From Bifidobacterium lemurum (GTDB lineage: Bacteria > Actinomycetota > Actinomycetes > Actinomycetales > Bifidobacteriaceae): a stretch of 64,000 nt of DNA. A program made the translations under genes and the position numbers. Each line of letters starts with the position of its first letter. Positions within the stretch are counted from its first letter, which is position 1. Below, in pieces: positions 1 through 8,355 of the stretch. The notes below the pieces were generated by a model that had not been told where the DNA came from, did no database searches, and worked only from the letters and a program-made list of their open reading frames with translations. The DNA lies in contig NZ_CP062948.1 of assembly GCF_014898175.1 (NCBI RefSeq), positions 1,302,001 to 1,366,000 of the forward strand. The letters run 5' to 3'.

Positions 1-1
1 G

Positions 2-1462
2 ATTAATTTGATGCGTGAAGCCGGCACGGATTTGGCTGCTTACGAAATCAAAGAAGCCGGCGGCGGGTTTCCTTCCTCGGTTGTGGAATCGATGGTGGCG
101 TTCGCCAACACTTCCGGTGGCGTCATAGTGCTGGGCATTTCCGAAAAGACGTTCCAAGCAGTTGATATCGATGTGAAACTGTTGCAGTCGAGGTTGGCCC
201 AGACGGCTCGTGAACATATCGTCCCGGCTGTGCATGTTGATATTCTTGTGCTGCGGTATGCCGGCAAGCCGGTTGTTGTGGCCAATGTTCCTGAATTGCC
301 TGCGGCGCAGAAGCCTTGCTATGTCAAAAAACACGGCAGGGTGCAAGGCTCGTACTTGAGAACGGGGGATGGCGACTACCATCTGACGATGTACGAGATC
401 GATCGTTTTGTGGAAAACCAACATCGTGTGGCCCGCAATGACGTTGATGTGGTGTTTGACGCGACTGTCGATGATCTCGATAGGGGATTGCTGGATGGCT
501 GGCTGAAGATTCAGCGAGGGGGGTCGTTTGGTGGCACCGCTTCGATGAGCGATGAGCAGCTGATGGTGAATCGCCGAATCGTGGCCTATGATTCCCAAGG
601 TGCATTGCGGCCAACGATCGCGGGATTGCTGGCGATCGGCTCATTCCCCCAAAAGTTTTTTCCTCGCTTGAATATTGTGTTTTCGGCTTTTCCAACGCCG
701 GCCAAGGGGGATGCCACTGCGGGCGGGCGTCGTTTTGTGGATTCGGAGAATATCGATGGCTCGATTCCCGTCATGCTGCTGACGGCGTTGCGGGCGGTGT
801 CGCGAAATATTAGGCATGGGGCTGTGGTTCAAGGCGCTTTACGCGAGGATGTGCCGGAATACCCGCTTGCCGCCGTTCGTGAGGCGGTCGCGAATGCGCT
901 TATGCACAGGGACTATTCGTTGGACGCGCAGGGATCGCCGGTGCGTGTGGAGCTGTATCCGGATCGACTTGAAATCATCAATCCGGGTGGTCTGTTCGGG
1001 CCCCTGACGGTCGAAGAGCTTGGTGAAAAAGGCGAGACGCAGTCTAGAAATCAGTTTCTTTCGAGAATTCTTGAGGACGTTCCCTATACCGATGTCGACG
1101 GCAAGGTTGGCCATGTGGTCGAGAATCGTGGCACCGGATACGCGATCATCAAAGGATCTCTCGCCGAGGCTCTGATGGACCCTCCTATTTCGGTAAGCAC
1201 GTTGAGTGAATTTCGTATTCTGTTCCGACACCGCAAGATGACCGAGCAAGAGGGTGTTTCGTACTCGCGCAGCAATGTAGAACAAGCCATCTTGATGTAT
1301 TTGGCGGAACGGCAAAGCGCCAGCTCGTCCGAGTTGGCGAATGCCGCGGGATTGTCCACGAAAACCATCCGCGATTACATCTCTCGCATGATGGCTGAAG
1401 GCGTGGTCGAAGGTATCGGCTCCAAGTACAGCCCCAAGCGCCGATATCGTCTTGTGCGCTAG
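2..1462 (+). CDS. AlbA_2 (Schlafen-like) ATP-binding/DNA-binding protein, probably 5' partial
   Basis: The N-terminal part carries the AlbA_2 signature (YEIKEA, then VESMVAFANTSGGVIVLGISE with one break) found in putative transcriptional regulators with an ATP-binding helper domain. The middle has the companion pattern REAVANALMHRDYS and NPGG, a GHKL-like ATP-binding region. The C-terminus (about residues 420-484) is a winged helix (SSSELANAAGLSTKTIRDYI). The reading frame is open to the window edge and no SD precedes the TTG at 8 or ATG at 11. Family members usually have some 10-20 more residues before this point, so the true start is probably upstream. It converges on the helicase gene. GC is visibly lower than in the metG or kup regions. 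Target and ligand are unknown; proteins of this type are often found in defence or accessory islands. Confidence 0.75.
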   Translation: MNLMREAGTDLAAYEIKEAGGGFPSSVVESMVAFANTSGGVIVLGISEKTFQAVDIDVKLLQSRLAQTAREHIVPAVHVDILVLRYAGKPVVVANVPELPAAQKPCYVKKHGRVQGSYLRTGDGDYHLTMYEIDRFVENQHRVARNDVDVVFDATVDDLDRGLLDGWLKIQRGGSFGGTASMSDEQLMVNRRIVAYDSQGALRPTIAGLLAIGSFPQKFFPRLNIVFSAFPTPAKGDATAGGRRFVDSENIDGSIPVMLLTALRAVSRNIRHGAVVQGALREDVPEYPLAAVREAVANALMHRDYSLDAQGSPVRVELYPDRLEIINPGGLFGPLTVEELGEKGETQSRNQFLSRILEDVPYTDVDGKVGHVVENRGTGYAIIKGSLAEALMDPPISVSTLSEFRILFRHRKMTEQEGVSYSRSNVEQAILMYLAERQSASSSELANAAGLSTKTIRDYISRMMAEGVVEGIGSKYSPKRRYRLVR

Positions 1463-1541
1463 CAAACACAAATCTGCCGCGGAGTCAAACTCCTATGGCG
1501 AGTGGCCTCCGTTCTCTCAGGAAATTGGGACGAAGGTGGGG

Positions 1542-4500
1542 CTAGCACGTCGACCGCCCTGTCAGATGCCGATAGAGTTCCGTGTCGAGCGGCTTGGCGA
1601 GACGCAGGTTGGTGACGGTGGCATTGACCGTTTTGGAGCCATCGGCGTCGGGTTTGTGCGTGAGGGTGAGGTCGCTGAACGAAGTGACATGTCCGACGTA
1701 GTAGTATCGAGCCTCTTTGGCCTCTTCTTTGCGCATAACGAACAACGGGATGAAGTGGGATCTTTGCCAGTCGGGCGTATTGCGGCCATCGCTCATCCAT
1801 CGGAACTCCGGTGAACTGGGTGTGCGCCCGTTCTTGCTGTAATAGCGCATGTCCTGCGGTCCGAGGAACTCATCCTCGTATTGGCTTGCGGCGTACTTGA
1901 CGAAGATGGGCATGGTGCCGGTATCGCGGTGGCAGAAATATCCGCCGACGTTTTGTCCGTTCATCTCCTTGCTCCAGCCGAGCAGACGGACCACGTCGGC
2001 GAGTGTGTACTTCTGCTCGTATAGGAAGCCGTGGTCGAGTTCCCGTTGCTGAGCTTTGGCGCGGGAGAATAGGTCGCGACAGTTGGATAGGCCGCATCGT
2101 AGCGCATCGGCAAAGAAGATGCGGAACGTTCGGTTGCTGGATAGCAGGTCGGCGAATGTCTCGCTCAGTTGCACGTGCTGGCCGTCGATCGTGGTTTCGA
2201 TCAACGGTGTTGCGCCGAACCGTTTGTGGTTCGCGGCGATGAAATAAGAGAAGTCAAGCGTGTGAAGCGCCGAGTCGATCTGGCTTTGGTTCAGATACGC
2301 GTCGGGGAATTGCCTGGCGATGACGTCGGCCAATTCCGTTAAGGAAAGTGGCTCTGCCGGTTGCCAGCTGACGTTCCGGGAATCTGCGGCATCGCATATG
2401 CGTTCTTCCTGGAAACGACATAGGCGGTCCAATATGACCAACTCATGTGGGCGTAGTCCGGGGACCAGTAGCTCGGTCGCCATTTTTAAGATGCCGTTTG
2501 CTGTGCTGCCGATGGGCTCCAGCTGGTCCAAATATGAGGGTTCGTCGTTTTCGTTGCGCTTGCCGCGGCTCAGACTCTGCTCCCGGGAACGCACGAAATC
2601 GAGATAATTGCCGCTTTTCGAGGCAAGCGTGAACGGCAACGACGGGTCGTGCTCGTATACGTCGATGAGCATAGGGATGCGGCCTAATTGGAAGCGCAGC
2701 TGTCGGTATTGTTCGGTGAGCTTTTTCATATCCGACCAATCGGCCGTGTCCAGAGATTTGAGCACGCGTTCTTTGGCGATGGAATCAAAGCTGATTGAAG
2801 ACAATCCGATGGTGCGGCGCTGCAGGTTTTTGCGAGCGGTGTCACGGTCGCCGGTATTGCCGTACAGGGCGACGGGGATGAGGTAGTTGTTGGCGTAGTT
2901 GCCGATGAAATCAATGACGATGACGCTGTCTTTGTGCGGAAACTTTCTTAGTCCGCGCCCCAGCTGTTGCGTGAATACAATGCTGGACTGCGTGTTGCGC
3001 AACATCACGATCTGGTTGACGGCGGGGATGTCGATGCCTTCGTTGAACAGGTCAACGGTGAATAGATAGTCGTATTCGCCTTCTTCCAGCCGTTTGACCA
3101 TCGTTTCACGGTCCGTTTGCTTCGGATGCGTTGCGCTGGTGATCGCGGCGGTGCGATAGGCGCGCTCGGCCTGCTGGTTGTATTCCTGATTAAACAGGCG
3201 GGACAGCTCTACCGCCTCCTCCTGTCTGCTGCAGAACACCAATCCTGTGACCGGTTGGTGGTAAGGGCTGTATTGCTGGAGCTTGTCGATGATATAGCGG
3301 ACGCGTTCGCTGGTCGCGAGCTGGCTGATCTCATAATTGAGCTGTTTGCTGTCGTCGGCCGACAGGCCGTTGGACACGTCGATTCTCCGACCGGGATGGT
3401 CGTCGCTGGAGCCAAGATATTCCGCGACGCCGTAGTAATGGAATGGGCACAGCATGTCCTCGTCGAGCGCTCGCTGCAGACGAATCTCATAAGCGATGTT
3501 ATGGCCGAAAAGCTTGAAGATATTGATACCGTCGGTGCGTTCCGGGGTGGCGGTCATGCCGAGTATGAAGTCGGCGTCCTTAAAGTGGTCGATGACGCGT
3601 CGGTAGCTGTCGGCTCCAACATGGTGGGCCTCATCGACCAGAATGTAGTCGAATTCATCGGAATCGAATTGGCGCAGTACCTCTGGCTTGCAGAGCGTCT
3701 GGATGGTTGCGAACACGTATTTGCGGTCGGATTGTTTGCTGCCTCCTGTGAATAATCCCATTTCCTCGGGGTCACAGTGCAGCACTCTCTGATAGGACCT
3801 CATTGCGCTGGTGAGAATCTGTTGCTGATGCACGATGTAGAGCATGCGTTTGGGATTGACTGCTCGCACGTCGAACGCCGACAGGTATGTTTTTCCGGTG
3901 CCGGTGGCTGAAATGAGTATTGCTCGGTGTTCGCCCTGTTTGCGCAGCTTTGCGAGGCTGGCCAGCGCTTCCTGTTGCATGGCGTTGGGCGTGATTTCAA
4001 TGTTTTCGAGAGACTCGAGGATTTCGCGTCTTGGTGGCGCGTATTTCTTGAAGTCCTCCTCGTATTGTTTGATCCACTCTTCGGTCAAGGGCACGGAATT
4101 CGCGACTTGGGAATCCAGCTCATTTTGGAATTGCTCGACCAATTCGCCTTCTTTGAGCGATGAGATCTTGAGATTCCACTCGCGTTGGATGCCGAGCGCC
4201 TGTTGTGTGAGGTTCGAACTGCCCACATATAGGTTGTAGTATGGCTTGCCGTCTTCCATTCGACGGGCAAATACGTAACCCTTGGGATGGAACGGTTGCC
4301 CCTGTCCCGCGTAGGTGTTGGGCTTATCCGAGGGCTCCGCCCACACGCGAACATCCACATTCGCGGTGTTTTTCAAACGTAGCAGATCCCAGAATGCCGA
4401 AGGCGCGTTGAAAAAGTTTTTGGTGGAAGTGATGAGGCGGCTTGGCGTGCTGTCTGAAGTTCGGGATTCCGCCCTGCTTTTAAAAGACTCAAAAAGCGTG

Positions 4501-4742
4501 CGAACCGCCTCGGCTGAAACGAACGCCACGGAGATGTCGAAGGATTCGCTGTTGGCCAGCTCTTCGCTGATCGCGTCGCACATGGTGTTGCCCGGTCGAT
4601 TGGCGATGAGTTTTGGCGAGTACACGCCGGGAGCGTCCATTGTGGATTGGATAAGTCCCGAGACCACATCTTCCAGCACTGATGAGGAGCCGGCATCCAG
4701 GTTCGTGTCGAAGCGAGCGGTAGCGGAGAATTGGCCGTTCAT
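1542..4742 (-). CDS. PLD-like nuclease / DEAD-DEAH helicase / DUF3427 fusion protein
   Basis: This 1066-residue protein has three parts. Residues about 40-200 form a phospholipase-D-like domain with an HxK motif (HPKGYVF, about 152) and GSSN (about 174). Residues about 250-640 are an SF2 helicase core: Walker A ISATGTGKT (about 278), DEAH box VDEAHH (about 369), motif III GMTATPER, and motif VI QQLGRGLRK. The C-terminus (about 850-1066) matches DUF3427, with LADVVRLLGW and the FRWMSDGRNTPDW region. The start ATG at 4742 has AGGGA about 8 nt upstream. A Nudix gene lies 19 nt upstream on the same strand and is probably cotranscribed. Fusions of this type are known from mobile and defence islands. 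DNA or RNA remodelling plus nuclease activity is inferred from the domains, and the natural target is unknown. Confidence 0.9.
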   Translation of the reverse strand: MNGQFSATARFDTNLDAGSSSVLEDVVSGLIQSTMDAPGVYSPKLIANRPGNTMCDAISEELANSESFDISVAFVSAEAVRTLFESFKSRAESRTSDSTPSRLITSTKNFFNAPSAFWDLLRLKNTANVDVRVWAEPSDKPNTYAGQGQPFHPKGYVFARRMEDGKPYYNLYVGSSNLTQQALGIQREWNLKISSLKEGELVEQFQNELDSQVANSVPLTEEWIKQYEEDFKKYAPPRREILESLENIEITPNAMQQEALASLAKLRKQGEHRAILISATGTGKTYLSAFDVRAVNPKRMLYIVHQQQILTSAMRSYQRVLHCDPEEMGLFTGGSKQSDRKYVFATIQTLCKPEVLRQFDSDEFDYILVDEAHHVGADSYRRVIDHFKDADFILGMTATPERTDGINIFKLFGHNIAYEIRLQRALDEDMLCPFHYYGVAEYLGSSDDHPGRRIDVSNGLSADDSKQLNYEISQLATSERVRYIIDKLQQYSPYHQPVTGLVFCSRQEEAVELSRLFNQEYNQQAERAYRTAAITSATHPKQTDRETMVKRLEEGEYDYLFTVDLFNEGIDIPAVNQIVMLRNTQSSIVFTQQLGRGLRKFPHKDSVIVIDFIGNYANNYLIPVALYGNTGDRDTARKNLQRRTIGLSSISFDSIAKERVLKSLDTADWSDMKKLTEQYRQLRFQLGRIPMLIDVYEHDPSLPFTLASKSGNYLDFVRSREQSLSRGKRNENDEPSYLDQLEPIGSTANGILKMATELLVPGLRPHELVILDRLCRFQEERICDAADSRNVSWQPAEPLSLTELADVIARQFPDAYLNQSQIDSALHTLDFSYFIAANHKRFGATPLIETTIDGQHVQLSETFADLLSSNRTFRIFFADALRCGLSNCRDLFSRAKAQQRELDHGFLYEQKYTLADVVRLLGWSKEMNGQNVGGYFCHRDTGTMPIFVKYAASQYEDEFLGPQDMRYYSKNGRTPSSPEFRWMSDGRNTPDWQRSHFIPLFVMRKEEAKEARYYYVGHVTSFSDLTLTHKPDADGSKTVNATVTNLRLAKPLDTELYRHLTGRSTC

Positions 4743-4761
4743 ATGTGAGGTCCCTGCTTGA

Positions 4762-5187
4762 TTACTGACGTGTCCGAGTCGCTGTGGCGATAAGGCGTAC
4801 GGCTTCCCGATCCGCCGGCGCCCAGTCCAGATCGGGCAGTTTTGCCGGCATGAGCCAACATATCCTTTGGTGTTCAGTTAGATGTGGAGTGCCCTCAATA
4901 AGGTGGCATAGAAACGTCGTTAATTGCACTGTGCCGAAGTCATAAACATATGTGGATGTGCACAGTTCCTCGGCTATTTCGATTTCGCAAAGCAGCTCCT
5001 CTTCGATTTCACGGTGCAATGCCTCGCGAGCGGTTTCATGCGGCTCTATCTTGCCTCCCGGGAATTCCCAGTAGTCCGCCAAAGACTTCCCCTTGCCGCG
5101 TTGTGCGCATAACACCATGTCGTCTTTCATAATGGCGGCTCCGACGACTCGAATCACCTTGCGGCCGCTGACTTCGCTTTCTGTCAT
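4762..5187 (-). CDS. Nudix hydrolase (MutT-like NTP pyrophosphohydrolase)
   Basis: This 141-residue protein has a complete Nudix box starting GGKIEPHE and ending REIEEELL, which binds Mg2+ and cleaves nucleoside diphosphate-X substrates. VVGAAIMKDDMVLCAQR and the YWEFPGGK context are typical of (deoxy)nucleoside triphosphate pyrophosphohydrolases of the MutT type. I chose the internal ATG at 5187 (MTESEVSGRK). An in-frame ATG at 5250 would add 21 residues unlike the family and also lacks an SD. The gene is followed 19 nt later by the PLD-helicase-DUF3427 gene. That pairing, rather than general nucleotide-pool cleaning, may be its main context: a modified or signalling nucleotide could be its substrate, but this is inference. 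Confidence 0.85.
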   Translation of the reverse strand: MTESEVSGRKVIRVVGAAIMKDDMVLCAQRGKGKSLADYWEFPGGKIEPHETAREALHREIEEELLCEIEIAEELCTSTYVYDFGTVQLTTFLCHLIEGTPHLTEHQRICWLMPAKLPDLDWAPADREAVRLIATATRTRQ

Positions 5188-5347
5188 ATGCTCACACGTC
5201 CCGTTCCGCTTAATGAGTTTTGGATGGATCCAGGATACATCTGACGCCATGCGACGCCGCGGATCGACAAGGACGAAGCGTTCCTTTTCTGAAGCGTCTG
5301 GTGTGCGGATTCATCCGTCGAATGCGTGTTTGAATGAGGCCGTGGAG

Positions 5348-5451
5348 AGTTTGGTGTGTTGGGGCATCGAGCCTTGCTCGCATAAAACGATTGATTCTCG
5401 AGTTTGGTGTACGAAATCGGCCTTGTTCGGCAAAACCGACACACCAAACTC
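5348..5451. repeat. 104-bp three-motif intergenic repeat, copy A
   Basis: The motif AGTTTGGTGTG occurs at 5348, recurs (last bases diverged) at 5401, and is present inverted as CACACCAAACT at 5440-5450. A conserved middle block reads AAAACGATTGATT. Copies B (15665) and C (47382) have the same order and the same 53-bp spacing between the first two motifs. Motif 3 can pair with motif 1 or motif 2, so the transcript could form alternative hairpins. This copy lies between the Nudix gene and the tRNA-Ser terminator. Confidence 0.85.
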
Positions 5452-5526
5452 GTTGTTGCCGCATAAATCCCTAAAGGGTAAAGACTCCGGACATGCAGTT
5501 TGGCCTATAACCCCTGTTTTGAGCAT

Positions 5527-5560
5527 GAAAAAAGGGATTTTCGAAAAACCGAAAATCCCT
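5527..5560 (-). terminator. Intrinsic terminator of tRNA-Ser
   Basis: On the minus strand a perfect 11-bp stem (AGGGATTTTCG paired with CGAAAATCCCT) with a 6-nt loop is followed by a run of six T. It begins three bases after the CCA end of tRNA-Ser(GGA). Confidence 0.8.
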
Positions 5561-5562
5561 GA

Positions 5563-5650
5563 TGGCGGAGGATACGAGATTCGAACTCGTGAGGCTGTTA
5601 CACCAACACGCTTTCCAAGCGTGCGCCATAGACCACTAGGCGAATCCTCC
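5563..5650 (-). tRNA. tRNA-Ser (anticodon GGA)
   Basis: The reverse complement folds as a class II tRNA. The acceptor stem GGAGGAT pairs with ATCCTCC and is followed by discriminator G and an encoded CCA. The anticodon loop reads CTTGGAAAG with anticodon GGA, there is a long variable arm, and the T-loop is GTTCGAATC. A terminator follows directly. The 3' end faces the helicase/Nudix block, a usual arrangement for tRNA-associated islands. Confidence 0.95.
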
Positions 5651-5788
5651 AGTGCGTTCATCCCCGTCCAGCGGGTTTTGCGCGCAACTCGAAATAAGAT
5701 ACCACGTCTTGCGGATAAGCGAAACCTCCGCGTGGCGTGGGCGTGGCGTGAGGCTGTGCGTGACCGCCGCGCGACCATCACGTGACCA

Positions 5789-6601
5789 TCACGCGAACGT
5801 ACGCTCCAGCCACGCGGCGGCCAGTTCAGGCCAGTGCTGCACGCAGGGGACGATATCTTCCGCCTGTCCGGCGCGCGCGGTTTGGGCGGTTCCCAGCGCC
5901 AATCCGTGCGGCCCCTCGGGGAACAGATGCGCTTCAACGCTTACACCGGCGTCGCGGCAGGCCTGCACCAGCATCAGCGTGTTCTCCACGGGCACACTTC
6001 CGTCGGTCATCGTGTGCCAGACGAATACGGGAGGCGTCTTCGCGTCGATATGGCGTTCAATCGACAGTTCGGCCCGCAACGCGGCGTCGTCTTTGCGGTT
6101 CCCGAGCAGGTTTTCGAAGCTGCCGCGATGCGCCATCGGACCGGAGGTGATGACTGGATAGGCGAGCATCAGCGCGTTCGGGCGCACCGCATCCGGGTCG
6201 ATGCCGTGCTCGCGCAAGTCGCCGTCACCCGCTGTGGTGGCGAGGTTCGCGGCCAGATGTCCGCCTGCAGAGAATCCAAGCACCGCGACTCGACCCGCGT
6301 CCACATGCCATTCGTCGGCATGGGCGCGTATCAGCCGCATCGCCTCGGCCGCCTGCAGCAGTGCCGTCGGGTACACGTCCGGCGCGACCGAGTATCGCAG
6401 GACGAACGCCGCATATCCTTCCGCGAGGAATCGCAGAGCGATGGGTTCCGCCTCCCGATCGGAGGTCATCGCGTATCCGCCGCCGGGGATGATGAGAACC
6501 GCCGTGCGGCGGAGGTCGGGGTCGACTTCCGGGGTGTTGCTGGGTGCATAGGCGACGAAACGCGCCTTGCCGCCGTCGATGGTCCGCTCGAGGTAGTGCA
6601 T
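5789..6601 (-). CDS. Alpha/beta hydrolase (acetyl-xylan-esterase-like)
   Basis: This 270-residue cytosolic serine hydrolase is of the dienelactone/acetylesterase type often named endo-1,4-beta-xylanase B-like. The oxyanion-hole segment IIPGGGYAM is near residue 40, the nucleophile elbow GFSAGGH near 110, the acid region HTMTDGSVP near 195 and the catalytic histidine in EGPHGLALG near 235. The substrate is probably an acylated sugar, by family analogy. It starts at ATG 6601 without an SD. A -10-like box (TATCAT on the minus strand, 6608-6613) ends six bases upstream, which points to a leaderless transcript. It is divergent from rsmI. Confidence 0.85.
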   Translation of the reverse strand: MHYLERTIDGGKARFVAYAPSNTPEVDPDLRRTAVLIIPGGGYAMTSDREAEPIALRFLAEGYAAFVLRYSVAPDVYPTALLQAAEAMRLIRAHADEWHVDAGRVAVLGFSAGGHLAANLATTAGDGDLREHGIDPDAVRPNALMLAYPVITSGPMAHRGSFENLLGNRKDDAALRAELSIERHIDAKTPPVFVWHTMTDGSVPVENTLMLVQACRDAGVSVEAHLFPEGPHGLALGTAQTARAGQAEDIVPCVQHWPELAAAWLERTFA

Positions 6602-6781
6602 GGTTTGATGATAGTGGAAGGCGGGGTCGCACGATTGATGTGGTCCGTACCGTCCGTGTGACCCTTTTGCGGGGCGAAACGAACATGAAAATCAGCAATA
6701 TGGCGAGATTCCGCCAAAATGCGCAATGTTCGATTGTCGCTTACCTGTTCGGAAAAGTCGCACGCTGCCTGCTTTGGGGAA

Positions 6782-6869
6782 GACCCGTGCGCGACCGGTT
6801 GTGCCCGGTACCACCGGCTCGTCAACCCCGGACGACCAGGAGGACCCGTGTGCGACCGGTTGTGCCGGG
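6782..6869. repeat. 27-bp direct repeat with 61-bp displacement
   Basis: GACCCGTG[C/T]GCGACCGGTTG and the following bases occur at 6782-6808 and again at 6843-6869, displaced by exactly 61 bp, just upstream of rsmI. Confidence 0.7.
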
Positions 6870-6876
6870 CTTGGGG

Positions 6877-6882
6877 GATACT
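6877..6882 (+). promoter_or_regulatory. Probable -10 box of leaderless rsmI
   Basis: GATACT ends six bases before the ATG at 6889 and no SD is present, so transcription would start at or next to the start codon. No convincing -35 is seen. Confidence 0.45.
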
Positions 6883-6888
6883 GGGCGT

Positions 6889-7815
6889 ATGACGATGGAA
6901 CACGACGACCAAACGGCGACCCACCATGTCGCCATCCCCAAAGGAACCGTGGTGCTGGCGGCCACGCCGATCGGCAACTCATCCGACGCCTCCGACCGTC
7001 TCAAGGCCTTGCTGGAACGCGCGGACATCGTCGCGGCGGAGGACACCCGCCGTCTGTTCGATCTTGCGAACCGTCTGGGTGTGCGGGTGGGCGGCCGCGT
7101 CATCGCCTACCATGACCACAACGAGCGCGACAAATCCGACGGCCTGCTCGACCAGGTCGAAACCGGCGCGACCGTCCTCGTCGTCTCCGACGCGGGCATG
7201 CCCACCATCAACGATCCGGGGCTTGCGATCGTGCGCCGCGCCATCGAACGCGGCCTGCCCGTCACCTGCGCGCCCGGCCCCTCCGCGGTGCTCGACGCGC
7301 TGGCCCTCTCCGGACTGCCGACCGACCGCTTCTGCTATGAGGGCTTCCTGCCGCGCAAGCATGCCGAACGCATGCAGTATCTGCGCGCTCTGCAGGGCGA
7401 GCGCCGCACCATCGTCTTCTACGAGACGCCCCACCGCATCGCCGACGCGATGGACGACCTGCTGGAGGGCTTCGGCCCGAACCGCCCGATGGCGCTGTGT
7501 CGCGAGTTGACCAAGGAATATGAGGAGATTCGCCGCGGCAGCATCGCGCATATCCGTGAGACGGTGATCTCCGATCCGCCGCGCGGTGAGATGGTGCTGG
7601 TGATTGGCGGCGCGTCCGACGAGGAGGCGCAGGCCGCCGCGCCCGCCGCGCTTTCCGTCGAGGATATGGCCGTGTTGGCCATCGACCGCGCGTTGGAGGA
7701 CGGGTTGCGCATCAAAGAGGCGATCACGCAGGTCGTCGAGGAGCATCCCAATCCGGATGGCAGTCTCGCCAACCGCAAGCAGGTGTATGCCGCGGTGCTG
7801 AAACTCAAAGGCTGA
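6889..7815 (+). CDS. rsmI: 16S rRNA (cytidine(1402)-2'-O)-methyltransferase RsmI
   Basis: RsmI methylates the ribose of C1402 in the 16S rRNA decoding centre, using S-adenosylmethionine. The 308-residue product shows the tetrapyrrole-methylase fold: LAATPIGNSSD near the N-terminus, AEDTRRLFDL, VSDAGMPTINDPG, the PGPSAVLDALALSGLP loop and GFLPRK. The frame is open upstream, but the family N-terminus begins here. A -10-like GATACT sits six bases before this ATG with no SD, suggesting a leaderless message. A second ATG two codons on (6895) is the alternative. Length and motifs are normal for the family. Confidence 0.95.
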   Translation: MTMEHDDQTATHHVAIPKGTVVLAATPIGNSSDASDRLKALLERADIVAAEDTRRLFDLANRLGVRVGGRVIAYHDHNERDKSDGLLDQVETGATVLVVSDAGMPTINDPGLAIVRRAIERGLPVTCAPGPSAVLDALALSGLPTDRFCYEGFLPRKHAERMQYLRALQGERRTIVFYETPHRIADAMDDLLEGFGPNRPMALCRELTKEYEEIRRGSIAHIRETVISDPPRGEMVLVIGGASDEEAQAAAPAALSVEDMAVLAIDRALEDGLRIKEAITQVVEEHPNPDGSLANRKQVYAAVLKLKG

Positions 7816-7983
7816 GGCCGCCGCGTCTCGCTCTGCTCGAGTCGCTGCGTGGCACCGGCTTGCTGTCGTGCGGGATAGCCGTTTGAGCGGACCTCGTGCG
7901 GGGATCCGCCGCGTGGCGGCGGCCCTTGGCTGATGCTGGTCTGGCGGTCGTCATGGCATCGCGCCCATCCCGCCACCGCGCGC

Positions 7984-8355
7984 CTACCCGTCCTCAAGCG
8001 AGCGCAGCAGCACCTCCAACGCCCGACGCACGCCGGGGCCGCCTTGTTGGGAGACGAACTCCAATAATTCGGCATCGGCCCGTGGGTTGGCAACCAGCCA
8101 GCGGCGCAATTCCGGCGCTTCGCGGGCGATGTGCCACAGCACTTGCGTATCGGTCGACGGGTCGCACGCCACCAGAGGGGTCAATGCGATCGGCGGCTCG
8201 GGCGGCCGCATCACATGCGGCCCGCCGCCGCGCCCGGCGTCAGGCGGAGATTCGCCCACTTCCGCATCATCCCGGAGCAGGACGCGGCGTAACCGGTGCG
8301 TGTGGCGCAGTCGACTGAGCCGTCGCGCCCTGCGTGTCCGTCGCCGCGGCGTCAT
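7984..8355 (-). CDS. Small protein with variant leucine-rich repeat (LRV-like) C-terminus
   Basis: This 123-residue protein has a very basic N-terminus (TPRRRTRRARRLSRL) and a glycine/proline linker. Its C-terminal segment (APELRRWLVANP and ELLEFVSQQGGPGVRRAL) resembles the variant leucine-rich repeat domain seen in bifidobacterial proteins. The ATG at 8355 overlaps the stop of the upstream gene (ATGA, 8352-8355), so translation is coupled. The N-terminal charge suggests nucleic-acid or ribosome contact, but function is unknown. Confidence 0.65.
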   Translation of the reverse strand: MTPRRRTRRARRLSRLRHTHRLRRVLLRDDAEVGESPPDAGRGGGPHVMRPPEPPIALTPLVACDPSTDTQVLWHIAREAPELRRWLVANPRADAELLEFVSQQGGPGVRRALEVLLRSLEDG

